From Nocardia grenadensis NBRC 108939 (GTDB taxonomy: Bacteria > Actinomycetota > Actinomycetes > Mycobacteriales > Mycobacteriaceae), in the NCBI RefSeq assembly GCF_001613445.1, contig NZ_BDCJ01000004.1:170316-234315 (forward strand): a DNA stretch of 64,000 bases, given 5' to 3'. Positions 60,101 through 64,000 of the stretch are shown piece after piece. The position numbers and the translations under genes are program-made. Position 1 is the stretch's first letter. Each line of letters starts with the position of its first letter. A model generated the notes under the pieces. It was not told the origin of the DNA and made no database searches. It saw only the letters and a list, made by a program, of their open reading frames with translations.

Positions 60101-61697
60101 TACTGCGGCGCAGGCACAGCCCGACCACCTGTTCCGGGCCGGCACCCGCCGCGATCAACTGCCGGGCCAGGCGGTTGGCCCGGGCATCGAGTTCCCGGTA
60201 GGTCAGCGCCGCACCCTCGAACTCCACTGCCACGGCCTCCGGGCAGTGCCGCACCCGGTCGGCGAAAATACCGGCGAGCGTGCCGGTGTAGACCTCGGCG
60301 GCCGTATCGTTCCAGGTGTACAGCACCTGCCGCTGTTCGGCGTCGGTGAGCACGGGCAGATCCCGGACGGCGGTGTCGCCGCCGGTATTGAGGAAGCGGT
60401 CCAGGAAGCCCAGGAACCGGCGGTGGTGGGCGGTGACCTCGTCGTCGCTGTAGAGCAGCGGGTTGGCCTCGAAATCGAGATGGACCCGGCCACCGTCACC
60501 GTTGTACAGGTTGACCGAGAGGTCCTCGACCGGCCCGGTGGCCAGCACATGGACCGAGACCTCGCATTCGGCGAAGTGCAGTGGCTTGCTGAACAGCATG
60601 ATGTTGATCATCGGGCCGAAGAAACCGCGGGTATCGCGGTCGTAACCGCAGTCACGGCGGATATCGTCGTGCCGGTAGCGCTGATGCCGGAGCGCTCCGG
60701 TGATCTGGCGTTCCACCACCCGGACGACATCTTCGACGGTGGTCTCGGCCTCGAAGCGGATCCGCAGCGGCACCACATTCGATACCACCCCGGCCGAGCG
60801 GCGCAGCGAAACGGTGGTGCGCGCGGAGACGGGCAGGCTCAGTACCACGTCGTTCTCTCCGGTCATGGACCGCACGTAGCAGGCCATGGCGGCGGCGTAC
60901 AGAATCGAATCGGTCGCGTTGCGTTGCGTTGCCGACGCCGCGACGGACGCCTCGGTGGCCTCGCTCAGGACCGCGGTGGCGAGCCGGCGACCCGCGTCCG
61001 CAGTGGCCGGGGGGTTGGCCACGGTGGAGAGACTGACGACCTCCCCTGCGCCGTCGAGGATTTCGCTCCAGTAGGCGCGGTCGGTGGTGAACCGCTGCGT
61101 ATTCCGGTACTCGCGCTCCCCCGCGTACAGTTCGGCCAGGGGGGTGGCGCGCGACACCGTGGGTTCCCGGGACTCGTAGTAGGCGGAGTAGATCTCCGCG
61201 GTGCGGACCAGGGCGTTCATCGCCGCATAGCCGTCGATGAGGATGTGGTGGACCCGGGAGTACCAGATGTAGTCGCGATCGCCGGTGCGCAGCACGGCAT
61301 TGAACACCAGCGGGTCGTGGTCGAAGTCGACCGGAGTGCGCGCGTCCTTCTTCATCCAGGCCAGGGCCGCGGCATCCGGGTCCGGTTCGGACCGCAGATC
61401 CAGTCGCGCCCACCCGGGTCGCGTTGCCGGATCGACCACCTGGTGCGGTACTCCGTCTATCTGGACGATGCGCTGGAGGCCGACCTCGGTCTCCACCCCG
61501 AAACGCTCGATCGCGTACAGCAGCAGACCCGGATCGAGATCACCGTGGAACTTCACGTACTCGACGACGACGAGCGGGATCTCGGGCTGGATCCGCTGGG
61601 CGTACCACATCGCTGTCTGCGCGGGTGTGAGCGGAAACGGTTCGGCCGAAACTTCTGCCGACGAACTGCTATCGACCCCGGTGGCCGACGATCTCAT
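48156..61697 (-). CDS. Four-module non-ribosomal peptide synthetase (C-A-T x4, TE)
   Basis: The 4,513-residue megasynthetase has C1 about 20-450 (HHILIDG at 151), A1 465-970, T1 with Ser1019, then three further C-A-T modules of about 1,040 residues and a C-terminal thioesterase (GWSLGG, TMLDSYR, ACTHAEM). C2-C4 show HHICGDG, HHIAADG and HHIAMDG; T domains show LGGNS or IGGNS. No epimerase, methyltransferase or cyclisation domain is seen. By eye the A1 pocket reads D-V-W-H-F-S-L-V-D-K, a serine code. A2-A4 read D-A-L-F-M-G-M-V-A-K, D-A-L-F-M-G-G-I-V-K and D-A-L-F-L-G-V-I-V-K, alike but unassigned. C1 resembles EntF, suggesting an acyl or aryl starter from a separate carrier. ATG 61697 has GGAG 6 bases upstream. 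No MbtH-like gene is in the window. Product: an acylated Ser-X-X-X peptide, inferred. Confidence 0.95.
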   Translation of the reverse strand: MRSSATGVDSSSSAEVSAEPFPLTPAQTAMWYAQRIQPEIPLVVVEYVKFHGDLDPGLLLYAIERFGVETEVGLQRIVQIDGVPHQVVDPATRPGWARLDLRSEPDPDAAALAWMKKDARTPVDFDHDPLVFNAVLRTGDRDYIWYSRVHHILIDGYAAMNALVRTAEIYSAYYESREPTVSRATPLAELYAGEREYRNTQRFTTDRAYWSEILDGAGEVVSLSTVANPPATADAGRRLATAVLSEATEASVAASATQRNATDSILYAAAMACYVRSMTGENDVVLSLPVSARTTVSLRRSAGVVSNVVPLRIRFEAETTVEDVVRVVERQITGALRHQRYRHDDIRRDCGYDRDTRGFFGPMINIMLFSKPLHFAECEVSVHVLATGPVEDLSVNLYNGDGGRVHLDFEANPLLYSDDEVTAHHRRFLGFLDRFLNTGGDTAVRDLPVLTDAEQRQVLYTWNDTAAEVYTGTLAGIFADRVRHCPEAVAVEFEGAALTYRELDARANRLARQLIAAGAGPEQVVGLCLRRSIELVVAMYAVIKTGAAYLPLDPEHPVARLAGIVDRARPVALLVAIRDGLELPGNAELFAVDTADLSGYDPAPVTDADRISPLRGEHLAYVLYTSGSTGAPKGVGITHEAIVNRLRWMQHQYPLDHTDAVLQKTPATFDVSVWEFFWPLQTGARLVVARPDGHRDPAYLARVIREKSITTVHFVPSMLSVFVTDTEVGDCASLRRVFCSGEALPPATVRDFHAALPGPQLHNLYGPTEAAVDVTYWRCSPDPESVPIGSPVWNTRTYVLDAALRPVPPGAVGELYLAGVQLARGYTGQAPLTAERFVADPFTPGARMYRTGDLARWQLGSAESRRGVLEYLGRTDFQVKIRGLRIELGEIESALLADERIARAVCVAHRGPAGDRLAAYVVARGGAVPEPDEVRAGLARSLPGYMVPATVTVLDELPLNSNGKIDRAALPAPEPTEQRARIAPRNEVEEVLATIFAELLGVPEVGIEDGFFELGGNSLVAARAVARINTALGTALTIRDLFEAGTIAELTDRFSVHEPDLASPQLVPMARPDRIPLSPAQQRLWILNRFAEHAAAYNMPLAVRLDGILDIEALQAALLDVLERHESLRTTFPESGEGPYQQIHPAADAGLALDVIEADSARITGLAAEFVSRPFDLRTEFPVRVALYSLDDDSHVLVLVLHHICGDGWSVAPLVRDLTTAAEARVAGQAPRWTPLPVQYADFALWQRELLGEESDPGSALSRQITHWRAELAGLPDQLDLPLDRPRPARRSTGGGQVSFTIPAGTRRAAAELAAARGASMFMVVHAALATLLARICGSTDIVIGTPIAGRTDPALDELVGMFVNTLVLRTEVDPGADFERMLDIVRETDLNAFANADVPFERLVEVVNPERSGARHPLFQVMLSYDNAGEIELALPGVRTEILPLDGAIAKFDLQLEIHDDNAGGELHAEIGYATDLFDERTVAAIARRFVAVLDAAVGNPRRPVGDIEVLERRERGNLVPLAGGPAESPVLLADLFGRSAVKDPYGVAVRYRGRDTTYRELDERANRLARLLIEQGAGPETVVALALPRGLDAITAVWAVAKTGAAYVPVDPGYPADRITHMLTDSGARLGVTGREQVAALAEVPGAVESWLILGSPGIDIDCAAVSAAPITDADRIAPLRAAHPAYLIYTSGSTGTPKAVVVTHAGLSSFAAEQCYLFGVTPAARTLHFSSPSFDASVLELMLGFVCGATVVIAPPDIYGGAELAELLRAEAVTHAFVTPAALATVDPSGLDQLHSVMVGGEACSPELVAAWADRYRMHNMYGPSEATVAATMSGPMRPGRPVPLGHPVRGMRLFLLDSRLRPVPPGTPGELYVSGPGVARGYLGRHGLTASRFVAGPYGRRGERMYRTGDLVVADRTGRLRFLGRADDQVKLRGFRIELSEIDHVLRGHPGVRSALTVVHTDAHARQRLAAYLVADSTLDPAVVRAAVRGQLPAYMVPDAITVLPEFPKAPSGKLDRKALPEPVFLSTGSTSRAPATEAERRVAEVFSEVLGCPVTGAEDPFFDLGGNSLLATRLVGELYDRFGVDLPVRTVFEAPTVAALTEQLLRTPATARIPLAAYDPRPARLPLSLPQQRLWFLNRFAPESSAYNIAFVLDIDGALDVPALRAALGDIVERHEVLRTVFPADGDGAQQRILPAAWALPTLEPQETEDAGAEAALRETATTGFDLTVGTPLRVTLLRTGPDRYRLGVVLHHIAADGWSMGPLIRDLALAYQARRAGAAPQWAPLPVQYADFGLWQREHLGSEADPDSLAARQLGYWRDRLVGLPDELPLPYDRPRPTEPEQTSASVRRSIPEPVRTALVDLAHAEGVSPFMLLRSALAVLLRAVTGGRDIAIGTPVAGRTDSRLADLVGMFVNTLVLRSLVDPARPFTDLLREDRDTELAALAHADIPFEQVVAALGHDPRATARHPLFQVALTVQDTPVPDLALPGLAVRAAPLDIARAKFDLELRADDLTGGDLEFVYADELFDATTVEALADRFLRVLAAIGARPTVPVGDIDTRTDAERDTLCPARGPAPGIPRTLGALFGATVLAHGPRPALYEDETVLTYADLDRRANRLARALIRRGLGTGDKVALGLTRSADSMTTMLAVAKAGAAFVPVDPNYPAERVAHMLADSGCSVGITRSGYAERLRAAGGSEIDWLLLDSPAGRSEIGGEAAGPVSDSDRLRPVRISDAAYLIYTSGSTGKPKGVIVTHGAVADLADEFRDRLAVNPAARTMHFASPSFDAAILDLLLAIGSGAAMVIVPPDVYGGDELGEFMTRTGVTHTFITPAALATIDHERWPLPALRGLMVGGEHAGPELVARWAPGRRLFNGYGPTETTIVISVTPLTAGNPGDLRDLVRGTRAVVLDERLRPVPVGVPGELYLGGPGLARGYHDRFGLTAARFVADPYGPPGARLYRSGDVARWTRDGGLRYLGRSDNQVKMRGFRIELGEIAGALTAHPAVHFAHVEVRRLGDSDRLVAFIHPADPTICPEPEELRDHLSSRLPRHMIPAAFTLLDEIPLTPVGKLDTAALPEPRVLPATASGRVLGSETERRVAAIMGELVGVTITDADESFFDIGGNSLLATQLVGRLDAATGVRLPVRTVFAAPTVAELAARLDGESAGTGAALVRRERPERIPLSPAQQRLWFLNRFGGSDTSGGAYNIPVVLRLRGPLDHAALRGALHRVQEQHETLRTVFPEVGGEPVQRVLDAADAAVTLHAPVAGDAGHGAAIERFITPGFDLATEIPLRAALFVVAPDDHILVLVVHHIAMDGWSLEPLAADVATAYRAIRLGARPDTDPEQLQYVDYTLWQRELLGDEDDPGSPIRRQLDYWRTRLEGLPELLAVPADRPRPPVPSYRGGTVEERVDAGVHRELRELAGRHNVSLFMVLHAALAVLLHRMTGVGDIAVGTPVAGRGRPELDRMIGMFVNTLVLRTSVAHNDRFTDLLDTVRDTDLDAFGHADLPFERLVEVLNPVRSQAHHPLFQVMLSVRDEPVRALELPGLSIEAMDIDAGIAKFDLQFTLTECRGADRSPDGIGVAVNYSGDLFDEPTAARLGRRLVRLLGAIAADPAVVIGDLELLEPAEWSALAPLRRADPDQPCTLAEVFAAAVHVDRQAVALAGAGVEVTYDALDRWSNRLARVLVGYGVGPETLVALGIPRTVESVATVLAVTKTGAAFVPVDPGYPAARITHMLSDSGAALGLTLAEYREQLPEGAHWLALDDDEVREQVLRASSAALTDADRITPLRMDNPAYVIYTSGSTGTPKGVVVTHRGLSNFAAETAHRFDVRPGSRILHFATPSFDAAMLELLFALGGAATLVLAPSGVVGGADLARVLIAERITHAFITTAALATVDPEGVTDFQHVLVGGEALPAEVVARWAPGRNLHNVYGPTETTIVTVMSPPLVPGGPIPIGEPIRGVAAMVLDARLRPAPLGVTGELYLAGGALARGYHDRPGLTAQRFVADPFGKPGERMYRTGDLVRIRTARDGGPGDIEYVGRTDHQVKIRGFRIELGEIDAALSRHPAVEFSHTAGHRTAAGATALVSYVKAAAGVTTAAELTAHVSELVPNYMVPQSIMLIDRLPLTPVGKLDRSALPEPVFTAAEAYRAPANPVEAALCDIFAEVLGVDRVGAGDGFFELGGNSLLATKVVGRAREAGYDLPMQLLFGESTPAALAARLGDGSAADAMRLALAPLLPLRPGTGTGRPPLFCVHPAIGLSWCYAGLLAELPADQPVYGLQSPQASGEPGFGSIGEAAEHYIAHIRTVQPHGPYQLLGWSLGGLIAHDIAVRLQAAGEEVALLTMLDSYRLSDELATDAVPGVAEILGEFGGDLVADGAEPTLAEAAELLRSRPGPFAALTVDHLERLYAGYADGTVQANGFRPGVFDGDLLFFAAGTDPVNLASPDRRPEAWRGFVTGAVHARELACTHAEMTTPESLAVLGPVLREHLRGAATAPQPGIETKENAQ

Positions 61698-61913
61698 CAA
61701 TCACTCCGTTCTACAGCTCGACACTCCCCGAACAGCCCGCAACCGGCCTGTACCGGCCGTGGGGTGTGATTCACGACTGGTTATTCGGAACAGCGCAGTG
61801 AATGGATTGCAGTCGAAACCGAATGGTTACCTGGAGCCGGAACGGTAGCGGACCACGGTGTCCGATTTCCGGCACGCTGATGACGCAGAGACGTGGAAGA
61901 TCGCTTGACTTCT

Positions 61914-61931
61914 CGTCCGGCGGGCCGGACG
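61914..61931. promoter_or_regulatory. Perfect 18-base palindrome upstream of the NRPS
   Basis: CGTCCGGC-GG-GCCGGACG has 8-base arms. It lies about 215 bases upstream of the NRPS start, between the NRPS and its candidate SigF-like promoter. It could be an operator acting on the leader or a hairpin. No iron-box (IdeR) match was seen in 61698-62071. Confidence 0.4.
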
Positions 61932-61965
61932 CTGCCTAGATACTACGCACAAAGAGCCGACATGC

Positions 61966-61991
61966 TTACCCCTCGCAATCGAAAAATAAAC
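61966..61991 (-). promoter_or_regulatory. SigF-like promoter candidate for the NRPS operon
   Basis: On the minus strand GTTT, 16 bases, then GGGTAA matches the SigF consensus (GTTT-N15-17-GGGTAT) except for the last base. It is in the AT-richest part of the 370-base gap and points at the NRPS gene, with a leader of about 260 bases. Confidence 0.45.
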
Positions 61992-62071
61992 ACGGTGCAA
62001 ACCGGAAGAACCGCCGACAGCCCAGACGTTATCGCAGACTGGCCGGTGATGACGAAAATCCGGGTCGGCGG

Positions 62072-63838
62072 TCAGCCGGACACGGGCGCCGCGGGCCTCT
62101 CGGCCGGTCCGCGGGCGGCTCGCCGCCGGAGGATCGAGAGCACCACACCGGCCGCCGTCACGAATACGGCGACCAGCTCCGGCCAGGGCCCCAGCACTGT
62201 CGCCGGGGTGTGCGAATCACGCAGCGGCACCTCGGCGACCAGCGCTTCCGGCGTGAACAGCGCGCTCTGCTGCCGCACCGTCCCGTCCGCGGCGATGATC
62301 GCGCTGACCCCCGAGGTGGCGGCCACGACCAGCGAGCGCCCGTGTTCGACCGCCCGCACCCTGGACATCGCCAGTTGCTGGTAAGTCATTTCACTGTCGC
62401 CGAAAGTCGCATTGTTCGTGGGGACCGCCAGCAATTGCGCTCCCGAGCGCAACGAATCTCGGAAAGCCCGGTCGAAAGCGACCTCGTAACAGGTTGCCAC
62501 CCCGATTTCCGTACCTGCGGCCCGAATTGTTCCGTCTCCGTGACCCGGAACGAAGTATCCCGCCTTGTCCGCATAGTCCGAAAAGAGCCGGAAGAATCCG
62601 CGCATCGGCAGGTATTCGCCGAAAGGCTGTACTATTTTTTTGTCGTGCCGGTCCCCCGGACCACTTTCCGCGGTCCACACCATGACCGAATTCGTCGTGG
62701 TGCCATCCCCGTTGACCAGTACCGCTCCCACCAGAATCGGTGCCGAGATCCGCCGGGCCGCCCCCGAGATGAGGGCGGACGCGTCGGGATTGCGTAACGG
62801 GTCGATATCGGAGGAGTTTTCGGGCCACACGACCACATCCGGGGCCGGAAACAGACCGCTCGCCACCTCATCGGCCAGTTGTTCGGTCCGGCGGACATGA
62901 TTGTCGAGCACGGCCCGGCGCTGCGCATTGAAATCGAGGCCGAGCCGGGGCACGCTGCCCTGGATGGCGGCCACAGTGATCGTCCGGTCGCCGTCCAGCG
63001 GACCGGGCAGCGTCACCCGGAGTCCGAGCCCGGCCAGTGCCGACAGCAGACAGGTCGCCGCCGCCACGGCCGTTGCCATCCGCCCACCATTCCCGGCGAG
63101 GCCGTATCCCGGCGAATGCGAAGAGGCGGCCGCACCCCTGTCCTCTTCGTCGCTCGCGGCAACGCGCCCGGTACCGCTGCCCGCTGTCGCTATCGGGCCG
63201 GCGCTCATCGGCCCGCGGCGCCCACCCACCTCCCGGAGGACCCCCAGCACCACCGCGGCCCCGCAGGTACCGCTCAGTGCGACGGCGAAGCTCACCAGCG
63301 GCGCGCCACCGTAGGCCGCGAGCGGCAGAAACCAGCCGTCGGCCTGCCCGAAGGCCAGCCGACCCCAGGGGAATCCGCCGAACGGGAAACTCGACCGGCC
63401 CCATTCGGCGGCCGTCCAGGCCAGGGCGAGCCACAACGGCCATCCGGGCAGGCGGCCCAGTATCCGGCCCAGCACCCCGAACAGGCCCAAGTACACCGCG
63501 CACGCGGTGGACAGCGCGAGCCACGGCAGCGGACCCACATAGATCCCGGTCCACGGCAGGAGCGGAAGGAAGAAGCCCAGCCCGGCGAGGAAGCCGTAGC
63601 CGAAACCGACCCGCGGCCGGGGCCCGCTCCGCACGACCAGGGTCAGCAGCGCGATCCCGGCGGGGGCGAGGAACCACCACGGTCGCGGCGGGAAGCTACC
63701 GAACAGCAGGGCTCCGGCGGACACCGCGGCCACCGATCGCACCACCACCGGGTAGCGGGTGAGCCTCCCGGTCCACCGGACCGCCGGCCCGTCACCCTGA
63801 TTCACTGCTGCATCCTGTTCCACTCGAGCCGAGATCAC
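62072..63838 (-). CDS. lnt: Apolipoprotein N-acyltransferase
   Basis: The 588-residue membrane enzyme adds a third acyl chain to the N-terminal Cys of lipoproteins. About seven membrane helices fill residues 30-280 (e.g. GFLAGLGFFLPLLPWTGIYV, AWTAAEWGRSSFPFGGFPWG), followed by the carbon-nitrogen hydrolase domain with the catalytic triad Glu in VWPENSSDID, Lys in KKIVQPFGEYLPMRG and Cys in GVATCYEVAF, and a final helix. A low-complexity insert near 215-260 is family-typical in mycolata. GTG 63838 overlaps the stop of the upstream amidohydrolase (GTGA). In mycobacteria this domain is fused to the mannosyltransferase Ppm1; here it stands alone, with no ppm1 next to it. Confidence 0.9.
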   Translation of the reverse strand: MISARVEQDAAVNQGDGPAVRWTGRLTRYPVVVRSVAAVSAGALLFGSFPPRPWWFLAPAGIALLTLVVRSGPRPRVGFGYGFLAGLGFFLPLLPWTGIYVGPLPWLALSTACAVYLGLFGVLGRILGRLPGWPLWLALAWTAAEWGRSSFPFGGFPWGRLAFGQADGWFLPLAAYGGAPLVSFAVALSGTCGAAVVLGVLREVGGRRGPMSAGPIATAGSGTGRVAASDEEDRGAAASSHSPGYGLAGNGGRMATAVAAATCLLSALAGLGLRVTLPGPLDGDRTITVAAIQGSVPRLGLDFNAQRRAVLDNHVRRTEQLADEVASGLFPAPDVVVWPENSSDIDPLRNPDASALISGAARRISAPILVGAVLVNGDGTTTNSVMVWTAESGPGDRHDKKIVQPFGEYLPMRGFFRLFSDYADKAGYFVPGHGDGTIRAAGTEIGVATCYEVAFDRAFRDSLRSGAQLLAVPTNNATFGDSEMTYQQLAMSRVRAVEHGRSLVVAATSGVSAIIAADGTVRQQSALFTPEALVAEVPLRDSHTPATVLGPWPELVAVFVTAAGVVLSILRRRAARGPAERPAAPVSG

Positions 63839-64000
63839 GCCTGATAGATGGGGACACCGTCGCGCACGGTGCGCAGGCAACGCGGCAGGTCGGCATCCGG
63901 GGTCAGCGAAGGCAGCCCGGGCACCCGGGAGCGGGGGTCGGTGGACCAGCGCTGGACTGTATCGGTGGGCGCGGCGACCACCAGCTCACCGGCCTCCCAT
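63835..64000 (-). CDS. Amidohydrolase-family protein, 3' end only
   Basis: The frame is open to the window edge. The visible 55 residues include GELVVAAPTDTVQRWSTDPR and PRCLRTVRDGVPIYQA, which look like the C-terminal beta-sandwich and tail of metal-dependent amidohydrolases (TVRDGVxIY). Its TGA overlaps the lnt start codon, so the genes are co-translated. The catalytic part is outside the window, so the family call is tentative. Confidence 0.6.
   Translation of the reverse strand, partial: WEAGELVVAAPTDTVQRWSTDPRSRVPGLPSLTPDADLPRCLRTVRDGVPIYQA

Noticed and set aside
48156..61697. Epimerisation domains or dual E/C domains in the NRPS
   Set aside because: After each T domain the next C domain follows at normal spacing, and T motifs read GGNS rather than GGDS; no E-domain motifs seen.
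60030..61769. 579-codon open frame on the plus strand
   Set aside because: Antisense to the first NRPS module, no domain and no start signals.
61698..62071. IdeR/DtxR iron box in front of the NRPS, expected for a siderophore
   Set aside because: No TTAGGnTAGnCTnACCTAA-like sequence was found by eye.
1..64000. Mobile elements and CRISPR arrays
   Set aside because: No transposase or integrase motifs, no terminal repeats and no regularly spaced direct repeats were seen; repeats inside the NRPS are its homologous modules.

Overview
The window is a high-GC (about 70%) stretch of actinobacterial chromosome. Several features point to the mycolic-acid group (Mycobacteriales), most likely Nocardia or a close relative: an RbpA gene, a SigF-type sigma factor with its own SigF-like promoter, an F420-dependent LLM oxidoreductase, a mycothiol-linked MDMPI-like protein, a GlxA-type regulator, ANTAR and STAS proteins, and a mycobacterial-style Lnt. 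Coding density is high, with many GTG and TTG starts and several 4-base GTGA/ATGA overlaps. No tRNA, rRNA, insertion sequence, integrase or CRISPR array was seen.

Layout. 1-18.3 kb is mostly housekeeping, stress and regulatory material: a truncated GNAT-like gene, a PPOX protein, succinate-semialdehyde dehydrogenase, Nudix enzymes, an ArsR/imine-reductase-like divergent pair with a clear palindrome, a DUF3303-CBS pair, a double PAP2 membrane phosphatase, a DUF574 methyltransferase, STAS and GAF-ANTAR proteins, a rhodanese, a beta-lactamase-like secreted protein and an MFS transporter. 18.3-32.7 kb is an accessory biosynthetic region. A GlxA regulator and a MaoC-like protein precede a compact cluster of two divergent operons. 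The leftward operon encodes a single-barrel squalene-cyclase/prenyltransferase-repeat protein, a one-module fully reducing, C-methylating type I PKS (KS-AT-DH-cMT-ER-KR-ACP) and an alpha/beta hydrolase, all translationally coupled. The rightward operon encodes an acyl/AMP ligase and a cytochrome P450, also coupled. A long interrupted inverted repeat lies in the shared promoter region.

32.7-46.2 kb holds a decayed hydrolase, sigF with a consensus SigF promoter, small membrane and secreted proteins, a second PAP2 protein, a TetR-controlled SDR/F420-LLM/SnoaL operon with a palindromic operator, a GT9 glycosyltransferase, an ArsR regulator, an M23 endopeptidase, and rbpA with a SigR/SigH-type promoter. 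46.2-61.7 kb is a leftward operon of a four-module NRPS (C-A-T x4 plus TE, 4,513 aa) coupled to a DrrAB-type ABC exporter; module 1 reads as serine-activating with an EntF-like first C domain. A SigF-like promoter lies upstream. 62-64 kb has lnt and a truncated amidohydrolase.

The two strongest candidates for undescribed chemistry are the PKS/single-barrel/ligase/P450 cluster at 20.3-32.7 kb and the NRPS/exporter cassette lying between rbpA and lnt, where a ppm1-like mannosyltransferase might have been expected. All functional calls come from reading the sequence by eye and from knowledge of families; no database search was run.
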